Positions 1 through 9,558 are shown, counted from the first letter of the stretch. The stretch is 64,000 bases of DNA from an uncultured Granulosicoccaceae bacterium (GCA_937930305.1 CALGLE010000048.1:62001-126000); one strand, 5' to 3'. The notes: generated by a model from the sequence alone, not told the origin. Translations and numbers: made by a program.

Positions 1-739
1 CTCGCGTGCTAAACAAATTGAAAAAATCGAATTAGCCGACATCAAACCCTCCAGCCGCACCAGTCCCTACATTCGGTTTGACCAAACAAAGAAACTACAC
101 CGGCTGGCACTGACGCTTGAAGGCGTTAGTCACGGCTACGATGAAGGTCCATTATTCGACAACGTCAACCTCATGGTGGAAGCAGGGTCTCGCGTTGCGA
201 TTATTGGTGAAAACGGGGTGGGCAAGACCACGTTCCTACGCTGCTTAGCCGGTGAAACGGATGCGAATGCCGGAACCATACAATGGTCAGAAAATGCCCA
301 AGTGGGTTATTGCCCACAGGACAGTAACGCAGAATTTGATAGCGACTTAAATTTGTTTGATTGGATGGTGCAATGGCGCTTAGAAGGGCAAGACGATGAC
401 GTGGTTCGCAGCACCTTGGGCCGCATGTTGTTCTCGTCTAATGACTTCAAAAAACAAGTGCGAGTGTGTTCTGGGGGTGAGAAGAACCGCTTATTATTTG
501 GCAAACTGGTTATGCAAAAGCCGAATGTCATGTTGATGGATGAGCCCACTAACCACTTGGATATGGAATCTATTGAAGCACTAAACCTGGCCTTAGAACA
601 TTATGAAGGCACCTTGATTTTCGTCAGCCATGATCGTGAATTCGTGTCCTCACTCGCCAGCCGTGTTATCGAAATCAAAGACAAAAAGTTAGATGACTTC
701 CAAGGCACTTACGATGAGTTTTTGGCTGCCCGGGGCTAG
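1..739 (+). CDS. ybiT: ABC-F family ATPase, YbiT type (C-terminal part)
   Basis: The reading frame is open from base 2, so the gene enters from outside the window and only its C-terminal half is visible. It holds the second nucleotide-binding domain of an ABC-F protein. Visible are a Walker A GENGVGKTT, a signature CSGGEKNRLLFGK (Cys where most members have Leu), a Walker B MLMDEPTNHLD and a switch His in FVSHDREFVSSLA. The inter-domain linker before it (SRAKQIEKIELADIK, then RTSPYIRF) and the C-terminal DDFQGTYDEFLAARG tail resemble E. coli YbiT rather than Uup, EttA or YheS. ABC-F proteins act on the ribosome, not in transport. There is no membrane segment. I cannot judge the first half. 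Confidence 0.9.
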   Translation, partial: SRAKQIEKIELADIKPSSRTSPYIRFDQTKKLHRLALTLEGVSHGYDEGPLFDNVNLMVEAGSRVAIIGENGVGKTTFLRCLAGETDANAGTIQWSENAQVGYCPQDSNAEFDSDLNLFDWMVQWRLEGQDDDVVRSTLGRMLFSSNDFKKQVRVCSGGEKNRLLFGKLVMQKPNVMLMDEPTNHLDMESIEALNLALEHYEGTLIFVSHDREFVSSLASRVIEIKDKKLDDFQGTYDEFLAARG

Positions 740-779
740 CAGCGAGCACTCGTTAGCTGGTCGGCTTGTCCAAAACCCA

Positions 780-2159
780 CTAGTTGATAGATACCAACTT
801 ACCTGGGTTCATTAAATTCATAGGGTCAAAGGCGCGTTTTAAATCCCCCATGACGGCATAGGCATCGCCGTGCTCTGCTGCCATGTAAGGTTGTTTACCT
901 AACCCTACCCCATGCTCACCACTGACCGTGCCGCCTACTGACAATGAAAACTCACTGATTTCTCCAGCTAATGCTTTCGCCCGTTTTAATTCCGAAGCAT
1001 CTTTAGGGTCAATTAAAATCGCTAAATGAAAATTACCGTCACCCACATGCCCGAGTAAGGGGGCGAGCAAGCCGGATTTATCAATCGCTTTTTGAGTGAG
1101 TGCAATGCATTCCGCCAGCTTAGATATGGGTACACAACTGTCGGTAACCATTGCTTCACTGCCTGGACGTAGTGCTTTCGTGGCGTAGAAAGCATCGTGT
1201 CGGGCTCGCCACAAAGCGGTACGATCTTCATTTTTTGTAGCCCACTTAAATTCGTGCCCACCACACTCATTCGACAACGATTCAAACTGCGCTACTTGTT
1301 CACTCACGCCAGCTTCTGTGCCGTGAAATTCTAAAAATAGATGCGGCGCTTCCGTCAGGTTCATATCGTCGTTGTACTGATTAAGTGCGCCGATGGTTAA
1401 TGCATCAATGAGCTCCACACGCGCTAAGGGGATACCTAATTGAATTGCCATAATGGTGGCGTCAACCGCACCTTCTATGCTGTCAAAACGACAGGTGGCA
1501 GCCGCGGTGCATTCGGGTGCACCAAAAAGTTTAACCGTTAATTCAGAGATGATTCCCAGGGTTCCCTCACTGCCGACAAACAGTCGCGTTAAATCATAAC
1601 CTGCCGAAGACTTTTTCGCCCGAGTACCCGTTCGAATTACCCGCCCATCAGCCAGCACCACTTCCAGTGCTAGAACATTCTCTCGCATGGTGCCGTAGCG
1701 AACCGCATTCGTGCCAGAGGCTCGAGTTGCGGCCATCCCACCCAGTGTGGCATTAGCACCAGGATCGACGGTGAACATCAAGCCCGTGGTTTTTAGTTCT
1801 TCATTTAATTGTTTGCGAGTAACGCCGGGCTGAACCACCGCATCCAAATCGGCATCGTGAATTTCCAATACCGAATTCATACGACTGGTATCAATGGTGA
1901 CGCCCCCTCGAACCGGAATGATATGGCCTTCTAAAGAGGTACCCACACCATAAGGAATCATGGGGCATTGATGAGCAGAACAATGCCGAACGATCTGCAC
2001 AATGTCATCGGTGGATTCTGGGAATACAACCGCATCGGGACGGACCGGGCGGTAGTGAGCTTCATCACTGGCATGCAGGTCGAGTACAGATGACCCCGTT
2101 GATACGCGATCCCCTAAGGAGTCTTTCAGCGCTTTTATAGTCGATTGATACTGAGCCAT
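780..2159 (-). CDS. FAD-linked oxidase, D-lactate dehydrogenase (cytochrome)/GlcD type
   Basis: A 459-residue flavoprotein of the FAD_binding_4 plus FAD-oxidase C family. The PCMH-type FAD domain covers roughly residues 35-215 (PYGVGTSLEGH, then DPGANATLGGMAATRASGTN, and FVGSEGTLGIISE). The C-terminal cap carries the conserved HVGDGNFH and SGEHGVGLGKQPYM motifs that hold metal and substrate carboxylate. Such enzymes oxidise 2-hydroxy acids such as D-lactate or glycolate and pass electrons to a cytochrome or quinone. The length suits D-lactate dehydrogenase (cytochrome). The exact substrate cannot be told from sequence. It lies tail-to-tail with ybiT. The Shine-Dalgarno site is weak. A second member of the superfamily lies at 20775-22214. 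Confidence 0.85.
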   Translation of the reverse strand: MAQYQSTIKALKDSLGDRVSTGSSVLDLHASDEAHYRPVRPDAVVFPESTDDIVQIVRHCSAHQCPMIPYGVGTSLEGHIIPVRGGVTIDTSRMNSVLEIHDADLDAVVQPGVTRKQLNEELKTTGLMFTVDPGANATLGGMAATRASGTNAVRYGTMRENVLALEVVLADGRVIRTGTRAKKSSAGYDLTRLFVGSEGTLGIISELTVKLFGAPECTAAATCRFDSIEGAVDATIMAIQLGIPLARVELIDALTIGALNQYNDDMNLTEAPHLFLEFHGTEAGVSEQVAQFESLSNECGGHEFKWATKNEDRTALWRARHDAFYATKALRPGSEAMVTDSCVPISKLAECIALTQKAIDKSGLLAPLLGHVGDGNFHLAILIDPKDASELKRAKALAGEISEFSLSVGGTVSGEHGVGLGKQPYMAAEHGDAYAVMGDLKRAFDPMNLMNPGKLVSIN

Positions 2160-2179
2160 ACGCTCATGCTAGCATTTAA

Positions 2180-4315
2180 TTAGGCGGCGAGTCGAAGGTT
2201 ACCTTGCCCGTCAAATAGTCCTTCCAAGCGACTCATTATTTCACCGATTTCCTCGGTCAATACGTCTGCGGGCATGGGCTTACTAATGAAATACCCCTGT
2301 ATTTCATTACAGTGGCAAAGCTTAAGAAATTCGAGTTGATCTTTCGTCTCAACGCCTTCTGCCAACAGCTTAACTTGCATGCTGTTCGTCATGGCAATGA
2401 CCGCCTTCGTAATAGCCGCATCTTCATCGGATGTGGTGACTCCCTGCACAAAGCTTTGGTCGAGCTTTAAGCGGTCAATAGGGAAATGTTTGAGCTGACT
2501 TAAACTGGAATAACCGGTTCCAAAATCATCGATGCTGAGCTGAACACCGATCTCTTTTAATTTACGCAACGTCTCTACCGCAAGATCCGTATCAGAGGCC
2601 AACAAAGATTCGGTAATCTCAAGTTCAAGATGAGCTGGCTCTAGTCCAGTCTCATCGAGTATGCGTTGTACGGTTTTAGTAAAGTCTGCGCGTATAAACT
2701 GCAGTACTGAAATGTTTACAGCCACTTGAGTAATGGGGAAGCCTGATTGGATCCATTCCACCGCTTGCAAACAGGAGGTTTTTAAAACCCATTCACCCAG
2801 AGGTACGATAAAACCATTGTCTTCAGCGATATGAATAAAGTCGGCTGGCGACACAAAACCGAGCTCCGGGCTTATCCACCGAATCAGCGCTTCAGCCGAA
2901 TACAGTTTGCCTGACTCTAAATCAATTTGTGGTTGAAAGAACACTTGGAATTCATCGCGCTCTAAGCCCACTCGCATTTGAGATTCAATCCGAAATCGTT
3001 TCTGCGCTTCTTCGTCCAGACTAAAATCGTGCATGCGATATAAATTTTTTCCCGAACGTTTGGCGTCCGACATCGCAACACCCGCATTTTTCAGCATCGA
3101 TTCCGAACAAGTACCATGTTCTGGGAACATGGCAATGCCCACACTACAAGAAGAAAATATTTCACTGCCATTTAAAGCGTAGGGTTGTGCCAACTTTTGA
3201 ATGACTAAATTGGCCGTTCTTATTGCATGGCTACTGTCTTCTAAGCCCGGCAATAGAATCGTAAATTCATCCGCTCCGATGCGTGCCAAACAAGTCGTTG
3301 CATCTTCCACACAGTGCGTGATTCGACGGGCGATTTCATTCAGCATCAAATTGCCGCTGGCATGGCCCAAGGTATCGTTCACCATTTTAAAGTCGTCAAT
3401 ATCGACATACAAAACCGCGGCGCAGCAGTTGTCCCGCTCTGCACGTTGGATCGCATCATCCAATCGCTCTTGAAATAACGTTCGATTAGGCAGCGCGGTC
3501 ACGTTATCGTAATAGGCCAGTTGTTCTATGCGCCGCTCGGCCTCACGTTTTTCGGTGAAGTCTTGCACGACACCATTTAAGCTTACGATACCACCTTCAC
3601 TATCGAGCACTTGCTCAACCTGCTGTCGCACGTAGCGTTCAACACCACCGTTTTGAACAACACAAAAATCAACCGACGTTACATCCATAACCTGGTTTTG
3701 CGCATCTTCCATCCAGTCACCGACCAGTGGCCGCTCTTTGGCACATACTGTTTGCAGAAACGTACTTAAAGAAGTCGTGACGTTCTCCGCCTGCAATCCT
3801 AAAATCACATACAGCTGCTCAGACCAGACCATCTCGTCACTGCCCACGGTCAATTGCCAATTGCCCATTTGCGCAATACGCTGAGCGGCAGCAAGGCTAC
3901 GTTGGTTGTTCGCAAGATCTTGGGCGGCTTGCCAGGCGCGCAACATGTATCGCAAACGATGACAAAGCAATGACCAATTAATCGGCTTGGTGGCAAAATC
4001 CGTTGCGCCGGCTTCGAAAGCTAAGTCGATACTGTCGCTGTTATTCAAACCGGTGAGCATAAGAATGGGCGTGGTTTCATAACCCGCGCATGCACGAATT
4101 CTCTTGCAGACAGTAAATCCGTCCATCTCCGGCATTTCAACGTCAAGCACAATCACATCGGGCGCACGTTGCTCCAATTCATCCAACGCAGCCTTGCCAC
4201 TATCAAAGTCAGTAACATCAAACCCGGCCTGAGTAAGAAATTCTGTCGCCATCATGCGGGTCGGATCATCATCATCGATGACCAATACCATTGGCTGTAC
4301 CGCTGTATTCATCAT
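2180..4315 (-). CDS. Response regulator with PAS, degenerate GGDEF and intact EAL domains
   Basis: Domains in order: a REC domain (VLVIDDDDP, phospho-acceptor in IVLDVEMPEMDG, Lys in ATKPINW), a PAS-like region (about residues 130-260), a GGDEF domain and a C-terminal EAL domain. The cyclase active-site motif reads RIGADEF, so the second Gly is Ala. The EAL domain keeps the expected residues: EAL in SAEALIRW, Asn in VNISVLQF, Glu in LEITES, the Asp pair in IDDFGTGYSS, Lys in LKLDQSFV, Glu in AEGVET and QGY. I infer cyclic-di-GMP phosphodiesterase output under phosphorelay control. I chose the ATG at 4315, which follows AGGG by 8 bases; an in-frame ATG at 4357 would add 14 residues. No cognate kinase is adjacent. 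Confidence 0.9.
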   Translation of the reverse strand: MMNTAVQPMVLVIDDDDPTRMMATEFLTQAGFDVTDFDSGKAALDELEQRAPDVIVLDVEMPEMDGFTVCKRIRACAGYETTPILMLTGLNNSDSIDLAFEAGATDFATKPINWSLLCHRLRYMLRAWQAAQDLANNQRSLAAAQRIAQMGNWQLTVGSDEMVWSEQLYVILGLQAENVTTSLSTFLQTVCAKERPLVGDWMEDAQNQVMDVTSVDFCVVQNGGVERYVRQQVEQVLDSEGGIVSLNGVVQDFTEKREAERRIEQLAYYDNVTALPNRTLFQERLDDAIQRAERDNCCAAVLYVDIDDFKMVNDTLGHASGNLMLNEIARRITHCVEDATTCLARIGADEFTILLPGLEDSSHAIRTANLVIQKLAQPYALNGSEIFSSCSVGIAMFPEHGTCSESMLKNAGVAMSDAKRSGKNLYRMHDFSLDEEAQKRFRIESQMRVGLERDEFQVFFQPQIDLESGKLYSAEALIRWISPELGFVSPADFIHIAEDNGFIVPLGEWVLKTSCLQAVEWIQSGFPITQVAVNISVLQFIRADFTKTVQRILDETGLEPAHLELEITESLLASDTDLAVETLRKLKEIGVQLSIDDFGTGYSSLSQLKHFPIDRLKLDQSFVQGVTTSDEDAAITKAVIAMTNSMQVKLLAEGVETKDQLEFLKLCHCNEIQGYFISKPMPADVLTEEIGEIMSRLEGLFDGQGNLRLAA

Positions 4316-4459
4316 AGCTTCGCCCTGAAAGCTGCCTCCGTGGCTTGCGCTCATCAAAAAAATGGCCCAGATGCAGTTCCAGTCAGCACCGAGCCTTGAT
4401 CTTCCGTACAGATAGAATTGTTAACGGCGGTTTCTTCTATATCTTTTTTACTTTAGGTC

Positions 4460-6565
4460 TCATTTTTTATATAAAAAAAGCGTAACTCTGCTAACCATTA
4501 CAAAGACTAGCAGTAGCGCGAGAAACCCATCGATACGCCCTACTAGAACTTGGTTCGCATTTGGTTCTGTATCAGGTGCTGGAGCATCCGCCAGCGGCTC
4601 TGTAGGTAGGCTCGGATTCACCGGTGCTGGTTCAGGCGCATCAGTAGGCGGTGTCCCGGGCGTGGGCGTGGATTCTGGATCAACAACTGGATTATCAACG
4701 GGAGAAATTTCCGGCTCAGCTTGTGGGGTAACCTCTGGGTCAGTCTGTGGATCCTCCAGTTCAAGTTCAGGATTGGGTGTAACTGATGGGACATCTTGCG
4801 GCCTCAATACCGCCACCGGTGCAAATACATTGGGTGGAATGTACCCAGGGGTATTCGGATCGTTTAAATCTGTGAGGGTACCCTCAGGCAATGGATTGGG
4901 ACCCAACGGATCGGCCAACTCATTAAAACTCAGCCGCGGCGCATCGACGCCGACAAGCCTTGCGGCCGCCGGCATCAAAGGCGGCTCAGCATTCAGGGGC
5001 GGAGCAATCGCCGCGGGTAAAACACCGTTGTCAAAATTACGTCCGTATATCAGGTAGCTTGCGCCTTCGCCGGATGCTCCAGCAATAAAATCGGCCAGCC
5101 CATCGTCATCGAAATCACCCGCACTTCGAGTGTAAACACCATAGTAATCTGCGGTACCAATGCCATTAATTCGAAAGCCATTAGAGCCATCTAAATCTCT
5201 TAGTGAAAAGTGAGCAGGAAAAGCCGCTTTTGTGCCATGGATGACATACGTTTGACCAACACCTTTTCGACTCGGATTGATGATGGTATGCGAGGCACCA
5301 ATTAATAAATCATCTATGCCGTCGCCATTGAAGTCCTCTATGCCATCTAATGAAACTCCCGCTAAATCTCCCCAAATAGCTTCCCCCTCTTCAATGGGGA
5401 CAACACCACCGCGTATGCCTCGAACCCGCACGCCGTTAACGCCGTTTAACGCGGATCGATCGATACTCGATACGCCTAAAAATTCCCCACCAAACAAAAT
5501 GTAAATTTCACCCGGGTAATCTGAAGGTGAACCAAATGGCCCTTTTCCCGGTGCACCAATCGCAATGTCGTCTATCCCATCGTGGTTTAAGTCACCGATA
5601 CCAGCAACCGATGCACCGGTTGCGTTCTGATTATCGGTGCCGCGAATGACTAACCCTGTACCCGCGTTTAAGTCAGCCACACTGATCGTACTTGGGTGGC
5701 CAATTGATTGACCAAAAACCACATAGGCCTCACCCGCTTCTGGTTTTTCTTGCTGAGTTTTGTTCGCGGCACCTAACAACAGATCGTCAACACCATCGTG
5801 GTTAAAGTCCCCCGCGGCCGCTACCGAATAACCTAGACGATCTTGTTGCTGAGCACCAATAATGGCAAAGCCATTGACACCGCTAATTTGTGCTGTGGTT
5901 AATTTAGCTGGAAACCCTGAAGGTTTTCCATACACCACATAGGCAGCGCCAACCCCGGTTAAATGATTGATACTGGCATTAGCGCTGCCAATGATGATGT
6001 CGTCAATACCGTCATCATTTACATCACCGGCGTCACTGACCGCGGTTGCTGAGACATCAACAGAAAAACCGTTGCGACCGTTTATACGGCTAACGTCAAA
6101 TATGGCAGGAAAGCGTTCTCGACTGCCGAACACAACATGTACGCCACCCAAGGAACCCACGAGAACATCATCAAGCCCATCGTTGTTGACATCCCCTGCC
6201 GCCGACACATGGGAAATGTTATCGCTATCGTGCACGATGGTGAAGCCGATGATCCCGTTGAGCTGCTGACCATTGAGCACCCCGTTGTCACCTTTTGTAG
6301 GGCCGAACACAACCCGAATTCCACCGACACCAGAACCTACCAATAAATCTTCGTATCCGTCGCCGTTTACATCTCCAGCCGCGTCCACTGGACCGCCTCG
6401 ATCAATCACTAGCCGATCTCTGGCGTCCAAACGCCAAAGATCCACAATAGGGTCAAAAGGTGCCGCGCGAACCGATCCTAATGGCAACAATAAAATCAAT
6501 GCAAAAACGGTTAAGCACTCGATTTTGCCGCGCACTCGAATCCTCAAATTGGTCTTCGTCAACAT
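4460..6565 (-). CDS. Secreted FG-GAP (integrin-alpha-like) repeat protein with C-terminal membrane anchor
   Basis: 701 residues. An N-terminal signal segment (TVFALILLLPLGSVRAA) precedes at least seven FG-GAP repeats, each with a calcium-binding-like loop such as GDVNGDGYEDLLVGS, GDVNNDGLDDVLVGS, GDFNHDGVDDLLLGA and GDFDDDGLADFIAGA. These suggest a seven-bladed integrin-alpha-type propeller over about residues 40-520. A Pro/Glu/Asp-rich linker of about 130 residues follows. The protein ends in one hydrophobic helix (GFLALLLVFVMVSRVTLFLY) and two Lys. This architecture suggests export followed by membrane tethering with the propeller displayed in the periplasm or at the surface. The ligand is unknown. 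No sortase or rhombosortase Gly-Gly motif precedes the helix. Confidence 0.85.
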   Translation of the reverse strand: MLTKTNLRIRVRGKIECLTVFALILLLPLGSVRAAPFDPIVDLWRLDARDRLVIDRGGPVDAAGDVNGDGYEDLLVGSGVGGIRVVFGPTKGDNGVLNGQQLNGIIGFTIVHDSDNISHVSAAGDVNNDGLDDVLVGSLGGVHVVFGSRERFPAIFDVSRINGRNGFSVDVSATAVSDAGDVNDDGIDDIIIGSANASINHLTGVGAAYVVYGKPSGFPAKLTTAQISGVNGFAIIGAQQQDRLGYSVAAAGDFNHDGVDDLLLGAANKTQQEKPEAGEAYVVFGQSIGHPSTISVADLNAGTGLVIRGTDNQNATGASVAGIGDLNHDGIDDIAIGAPGKGPFGSPSDYPGEIYILFGGEFLGVSSIDRSALNGVNGVRVRGIRGGVVPIEEGEAIWGDLAGVSLDGIEDFNGDGIDDLLIGASHTIINPSRKGVGQTYVIHGTKAAFPAHFSLRDLDGSNGFRINGIGTADYYGVYTRSAGDFDDDGLADFIAGASGEGASYLIYGRNFDNGVLPAAIAPPLNAEPPLMPAAARLVGVDAPRLSFNELADPLGPNPLPEGTLTDLNDPNTPGYIPPNVFAPVAVLRPQDVPSVTPNPELELEDPQTDPEVTPQAEPEISPVDNPVVDPESTPTPGTPPTDAPEPAPVNPSLPTEPLADAPAPDTEPNANQVLVGRIDGFLALLLVFVMVSRVTLFLYKK

Positions 6566-6715
6566 GGGTATGCCGCTCCGGGAGCAAAATGCCGGACCAG
6601 TATCTCAAACGTACGAACTACGCAGCGTTGCACAATCGTGATTTCTACCAAAATCGTGCGTTTACTCACCTGAACGGTTAGCATATGCGATCCAGTTAAC
6701 AGGCGGAAAAGCTTA

Positions 6716-7054
6716 ATGATTCCTATGGGCACAGTGATGGCGGTGTGTATGCTTTTGGGTGCTATGGGTATAGCCATGGTGCCAATACTCCCACGAGTAC
6801 TGGTCATCGCTTTAGGTAGTTTACTGTTGGCAGCAGGCCTATGGAACGCAGTTTGGTACGGTTTGCAGCACTTCAACGCCTTTTGGGGCCAAATGGCATT
6901 CTGGTCAGGGATTGCGATGTTAGTTTCCAGTTTCGTTTGCTTCCGACTCAATCGCCCTGGGTTTATGGACAAAGTGAAACCGCTATTACCCGTATTGGCT
7001 TTGTTGTTATTGGGCTTTGGAGGTTATTACGGATGGACAATCTATAACCTTTAA
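6716..7054 (+). CDS. Small inner-membrane protein, unknown function
   Basis: 112 residues that are almost entirely hydrophobic, with three or four predicted transmembrane helices (around residues 5-20, 22-42, 55-75 and 88-108). A good ribosome site, AGGCGG, sits about 9 bases before the ATG at 6716. An in-frame ATG three codons later is the alternative. I recognise no family. It is monocistronic: its upstream neighbour runs the other way and its downstream neighbour (NRDE) is convergent. Confidence 0.6.
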   Translation: MIPMGTVMAVCMLLGAMGIAMVPILPRVLVIALGSLLLAAGLWNAVWYGLQHFNAFWGQMAFWSGIAMLVSSFVCFRLNRPGFMDKVKPLLPVLALLLLGFGGYYGWTIYNL

Positions 7055-7127
7055 ACACGTCCTCAGTGGGTTTTGCTGAAAAGCAAACCTCTTTCCTGTG
7101 AAAAGGATTGCGTTGATCGAGTTAACG

Positions 7128-7838
7128 TTAACGGGCCACAGACCAACTTTTCCTGGCCGTTTTTTTCCACCCTAATTGCGATGGCCAGTAGTGCAGAGCC
7201 ACCTTCTGATCGCTCACCATTAACTGGCAGATGCTTTTGGTGTGTGTATCGCGCCTCACCATAAATATGGACTCTGCCGGCGCAATATTCTTTTCGCCTA
7301 AGTGGATTTCGGGAATGACACCAGATTGAAGAGGTTCGTTATTGTTCCTACGCCAACGCCTGAAACGCTCGGCTCGCTGACGCGGAATGGTTGTTGAGCG
7401 TAGGGATGAAGACGACGCAAAAACGTCACCAGGAAACAGTAAGCGCTCTATGGTGTGTTTTGTTCCATCCCAATGATGCGCTATGGCCTCATCGGCGCTG
7501 AGTATCAGCAACTGAAATCCATTGTATTGTCGGTGAGGTAAGTTTGACATAAATTCTGAAACCCCTTGTACCGACGATAGTTTCAACGCTTCTGGAATAA
7601 TATGGCCACGACTCACCACGGCTTCGTCTGTACATATCGGCGCATCATAGCGATTTAACAGGCACAAAATAATCCCGTGACGATTAACCCCACACCAAGT
7701 TCCGCCCGATGGCAGGTCTGTGGGAAAACTCAAATCACTGCCGCAAAAAAAAGGGCCTTCAGGCCGCAAGCGGCGCTCATCACGATTCATCGTAACGAGA
7801 AATTGCGAGGCATTAGCCGCCGTGCTAACTGTGCACAT
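7128..7838 (-). CDS. NRDE family protein (TANGO2-like)
   Basis: 236 residues beginning MCTVS and carrying the family-defining NRDE box in FLVTMNRDERRLRPEGP, followed by the GGTWCGVNRHG segment. Cys2 resembles the N-terminal nucleophile position of Ntn hydrolases. The family is related to eukaryotic TANGO2, and its bacterial biochemical role is not settled. It starts 21 bases after the end of the DinB-like gene on the same strand, so the two are probably co-transcribed. Confidence 0.85.
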   Translation of the reverse strand: MCTVSTAANASQFLVTMNRDERRLRPEGPFFCGSDLSFPTDLPSGGTWCGVNRHGIILCLLNRYDAPICTDEAVVSRGHIIPEALKLSSVQGVSEFMSNLPHRQYNGFQLLILSADEAIAHHWDGTKHTIERLLFPGDVFASSSSLRSTTIPRQRAERFRRWRRNNNEPLQSGVIPEIHLGEKNIAPAESIFMVRRDTHTKSICQLMVSDQKVALHYWPSQLGWKKTARKSWSVAR

Positions 7839-7859
7839 GGTTCAATAATCTTAATGGTT

Positions 7860-8366
7860 CTAATTGGCGGCAGCTGCTCGCACGTGTGAAGCCGTTGCGG
7901 GTGCCATACCCATGGTTTCACTAACAGACACACCATTAAATTGCAGCAGTAGCGAAACATATGCAATGTGGTGGACGGTGTGATTCAAAACGTAGAGCAA
8001 TTCTCGCTGCGTATCCGAATCAATGGTAACCGAGCAACAAGCACCCAAAGATATTTCTGATTTCACACTGACACGATTTGACACCAGTTCAAGTGATTCC
8101 AACCACTGCTTCGTGCCAACCAACTCCTGCACAGCAATGCTGCGTTCAGTTTCAACCGCACTCTGCCGACGCCGGCAATCGTAGTCCGTTGTGCCAGAGC
8201 AACAACCGTCACGAAGTGACTGATAGTGATCTAGAATATGACGAATATGCGCACCTGGTTGGCTGCGACCGTTAACGCGATCACGGTATTGATCGTCACT
8301 GATAGAACGGATTAATTCCAGTGCTTGATCGATGGCTTCAATGTTAGCTTCAATGAGTTTTTTCAA
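7860..8366 (-). CDS. DinB-like four-helix protein
   Basis: 168 residues with a DinB/YfiT-type helical pattern. Possible metal-binding His occur in HIRHILDHYQSL (about residue 40) and in LNHTVHHIAYVSLLLQ (about residue 130). Members are putative metal-dependent transferases or hydrolases, some of them thiol S-transferases, but the substrate here cannot be deduced. The start is a TTG at 8366; no ATG lies near it and no strong Shine-Dalgarno site is visible, so the start is uncertain. The NRDE gene follows after 21 bases. The 116 bases upstream hold no recognisable gene. Confidence 0.7.
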   Translation of the reverse strand: MKKLIEANIEAIDQALELIRSISDDQYRDRVNGRSQPGAHIRHILDHYQSLRDGCCSGTTDYDCRRRQSAVETERSIAVQELVGTKQWLESLELVSNRVSVKSEISLGACCSVTIDSDTQRELLYVLNHTVHHIAYVSLLLQFNGVSVSETMGMAPATASHVRAAAAN

Positions 8367-8482
8367 AACAAAAGGCGTCGTGTATGTGGTGGAAGATGTG
8401 ATGCTAGCTGGCTCAAAAAGTTTCGGCTTTTACGAATTTGTATAGCTTAGTTGCGCACTGAATCAATCAAAATTTATCTGAA

Positions 8483-9034
8483 TTACCGATCACTCACAAA
8501 CGAGACAATCCACGTATAACAACACAAAGCAATCGCCGCCACGACAGAAGTAACAGACACAGCTTCATACAGGTCGGTGATCGGCGACTTCCGAAACGGA
8601 AGATTTAGAATTTCGAATGATGGACTTAACATCAACCATTGTTGAGGCAAATCACTAAACACCGTTTGATAGTAGGTATATAAAATCTGCGGTGTGATAG
8701 ACGCGAGAACGACTAAACAAAGTAGGACCAACGCAATATTACTGAAAAACAATATTGATACAGGGGCCCAAACCTTCAACGATTGCCTTTGTCGAGCAAA
8801 CGTGAATGCGATGCGCGCTGTGTTGGCTGAAATCGACCAAACCAGCAGTAATGCGATTCCTATCCCAACAACACACAACACAACTAAACCGACACGAGCT
8901 TGAACGGATAGTTGGAAAAACGTATCACTGCGATAAAAGTCATTGACGAAAAAACCAACAACCCTGGGTTGCACGATGACGGACAAGCACCAAGCCGCAA
9001 CCACAGTGACCACGCCTTTAAGCCATTGGTTCAC
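8483..9034 (-). CDS. Four-helix membrane protein, unknown
   Basis: 183 residues with about four hydrophobic helices (around residues 7-25, 47-70, 92-115 and 158-178). A loop of about 40 residues lies between helices 3 and 4, probably on the periplasmic side. The start codon reads GTG. I recognise no family. It lies 26 bases downstream of the DM13 gene on the same strand and may be co-transcribed with it. Confidence 0.55.
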   Translation of the reverse strand: MNQWLKGVVTVVAAWCLSVIVQPRVVGFFVNDFYRSDTFFQLSVQARVGLVVLCVVGIGIALLLVWSISANTARIAFTFARQRQSLKVWAPVSILFFSNIALVLLCLVVLASITPQILYTYYQTVFSDLPQQWLMLSPSFEILNLPFRKSPITDLYEAVSVTSVVAAIALCCYTWIVSFVSDR

Positions 9035-9060
9035 CCGTCACTATCAGGTGCGGTAATTAA

Positions 9061-9444
9061 CTACTGGATTGCAGCGACCGCTAGGCCTACAGAATATCGC
9101 TCACACCAAATATACACTTCGTTGTAGTCGGCCACGTTCAGACCCTCTGGCACAGTGTACTGCTGTGCGCCAGTGTTCGATTTGAGTGGTTCGATTAATG
9201 TTGCTGGATCGTATTTACCGTCTTTGCCGAAGGCTACTTTGGGGTCGGGCGCACCGTCAAAAGTAAAATCTTCTGAAAAGTTAATCACCGACCCGCTATC
9301 GCCGACGATGACAGTAACTGTACCAGTTGACGTGTGATTATTGAGCCCCTTCAACATACCAGAGCGGTCCCCATCGGCTGCGAACACCAGCGCTGAGAAC
9401 AGCATGAGTAAGCTAGAAACTGTGATTTTCATTGATTTTGTCAT
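9061..9444 (-). CDS. Secreted DM13-domain protein
   Basis: 127 residues. A signal peptide (ITVSSLLMLFSALVFA) is followed by a single DM13 domain. The diagnostic elements are the DGAPDPKVAFGKDGKYD loop and the C-terminal YNEVYIWCERYSVGLAVA with its lone conserved Cys. DM13 domains have been proposed to work in redox or electron-transfer steps with cytochrome b561/DOMON-like partners, but no such partner is next to it. Predicted location is the periplasm. The start may be the ATG at 9444 or that at 9432. About 110 bases with nothing recognisable separate it from the sulfite reductase operon. Confidence 0.8.
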   Translation of the reverse strand: MTKSMKITVSSLLMLFSALVFAADGDRSGMLKGLNNHTSTGTVTVIVGDSGSVINFSEDFTFDGAPDPKVAFGKDGKYDPATLIEPLKSNTGAQQYTVPEGLNVADYNEVYIWCERYSVGLAVAAIQ

Positions 9445-9558
9445 AGTGGTTAACTCTGTGTCGTGTTAGAAGCTGAGACCGCAGAGGCGTCTTAGAGTTC
9501 CTAACTTAAGATGCACCGGTGTTTGCACTCCTGCTAACCAGTTCAAGTTTAGCTAAAT

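Noticed and set aside
4662-5057. Open frame on the plus strand opposite the FG-GAP gene, Gly/Ser-rich
   Set aside because: It is the antisense of the Pro/Glu-rich stalk of a clearly real gene and has no ribosome site or homology.
7121-7132. Perfect palindrome GTTAACGTTAAC
   Set aside because: It overlaps the stop codon of the NRDE gene in a convergent region, has no partner element, and a 12-bp A/T-rich palindrome is expected by chance at this scale.
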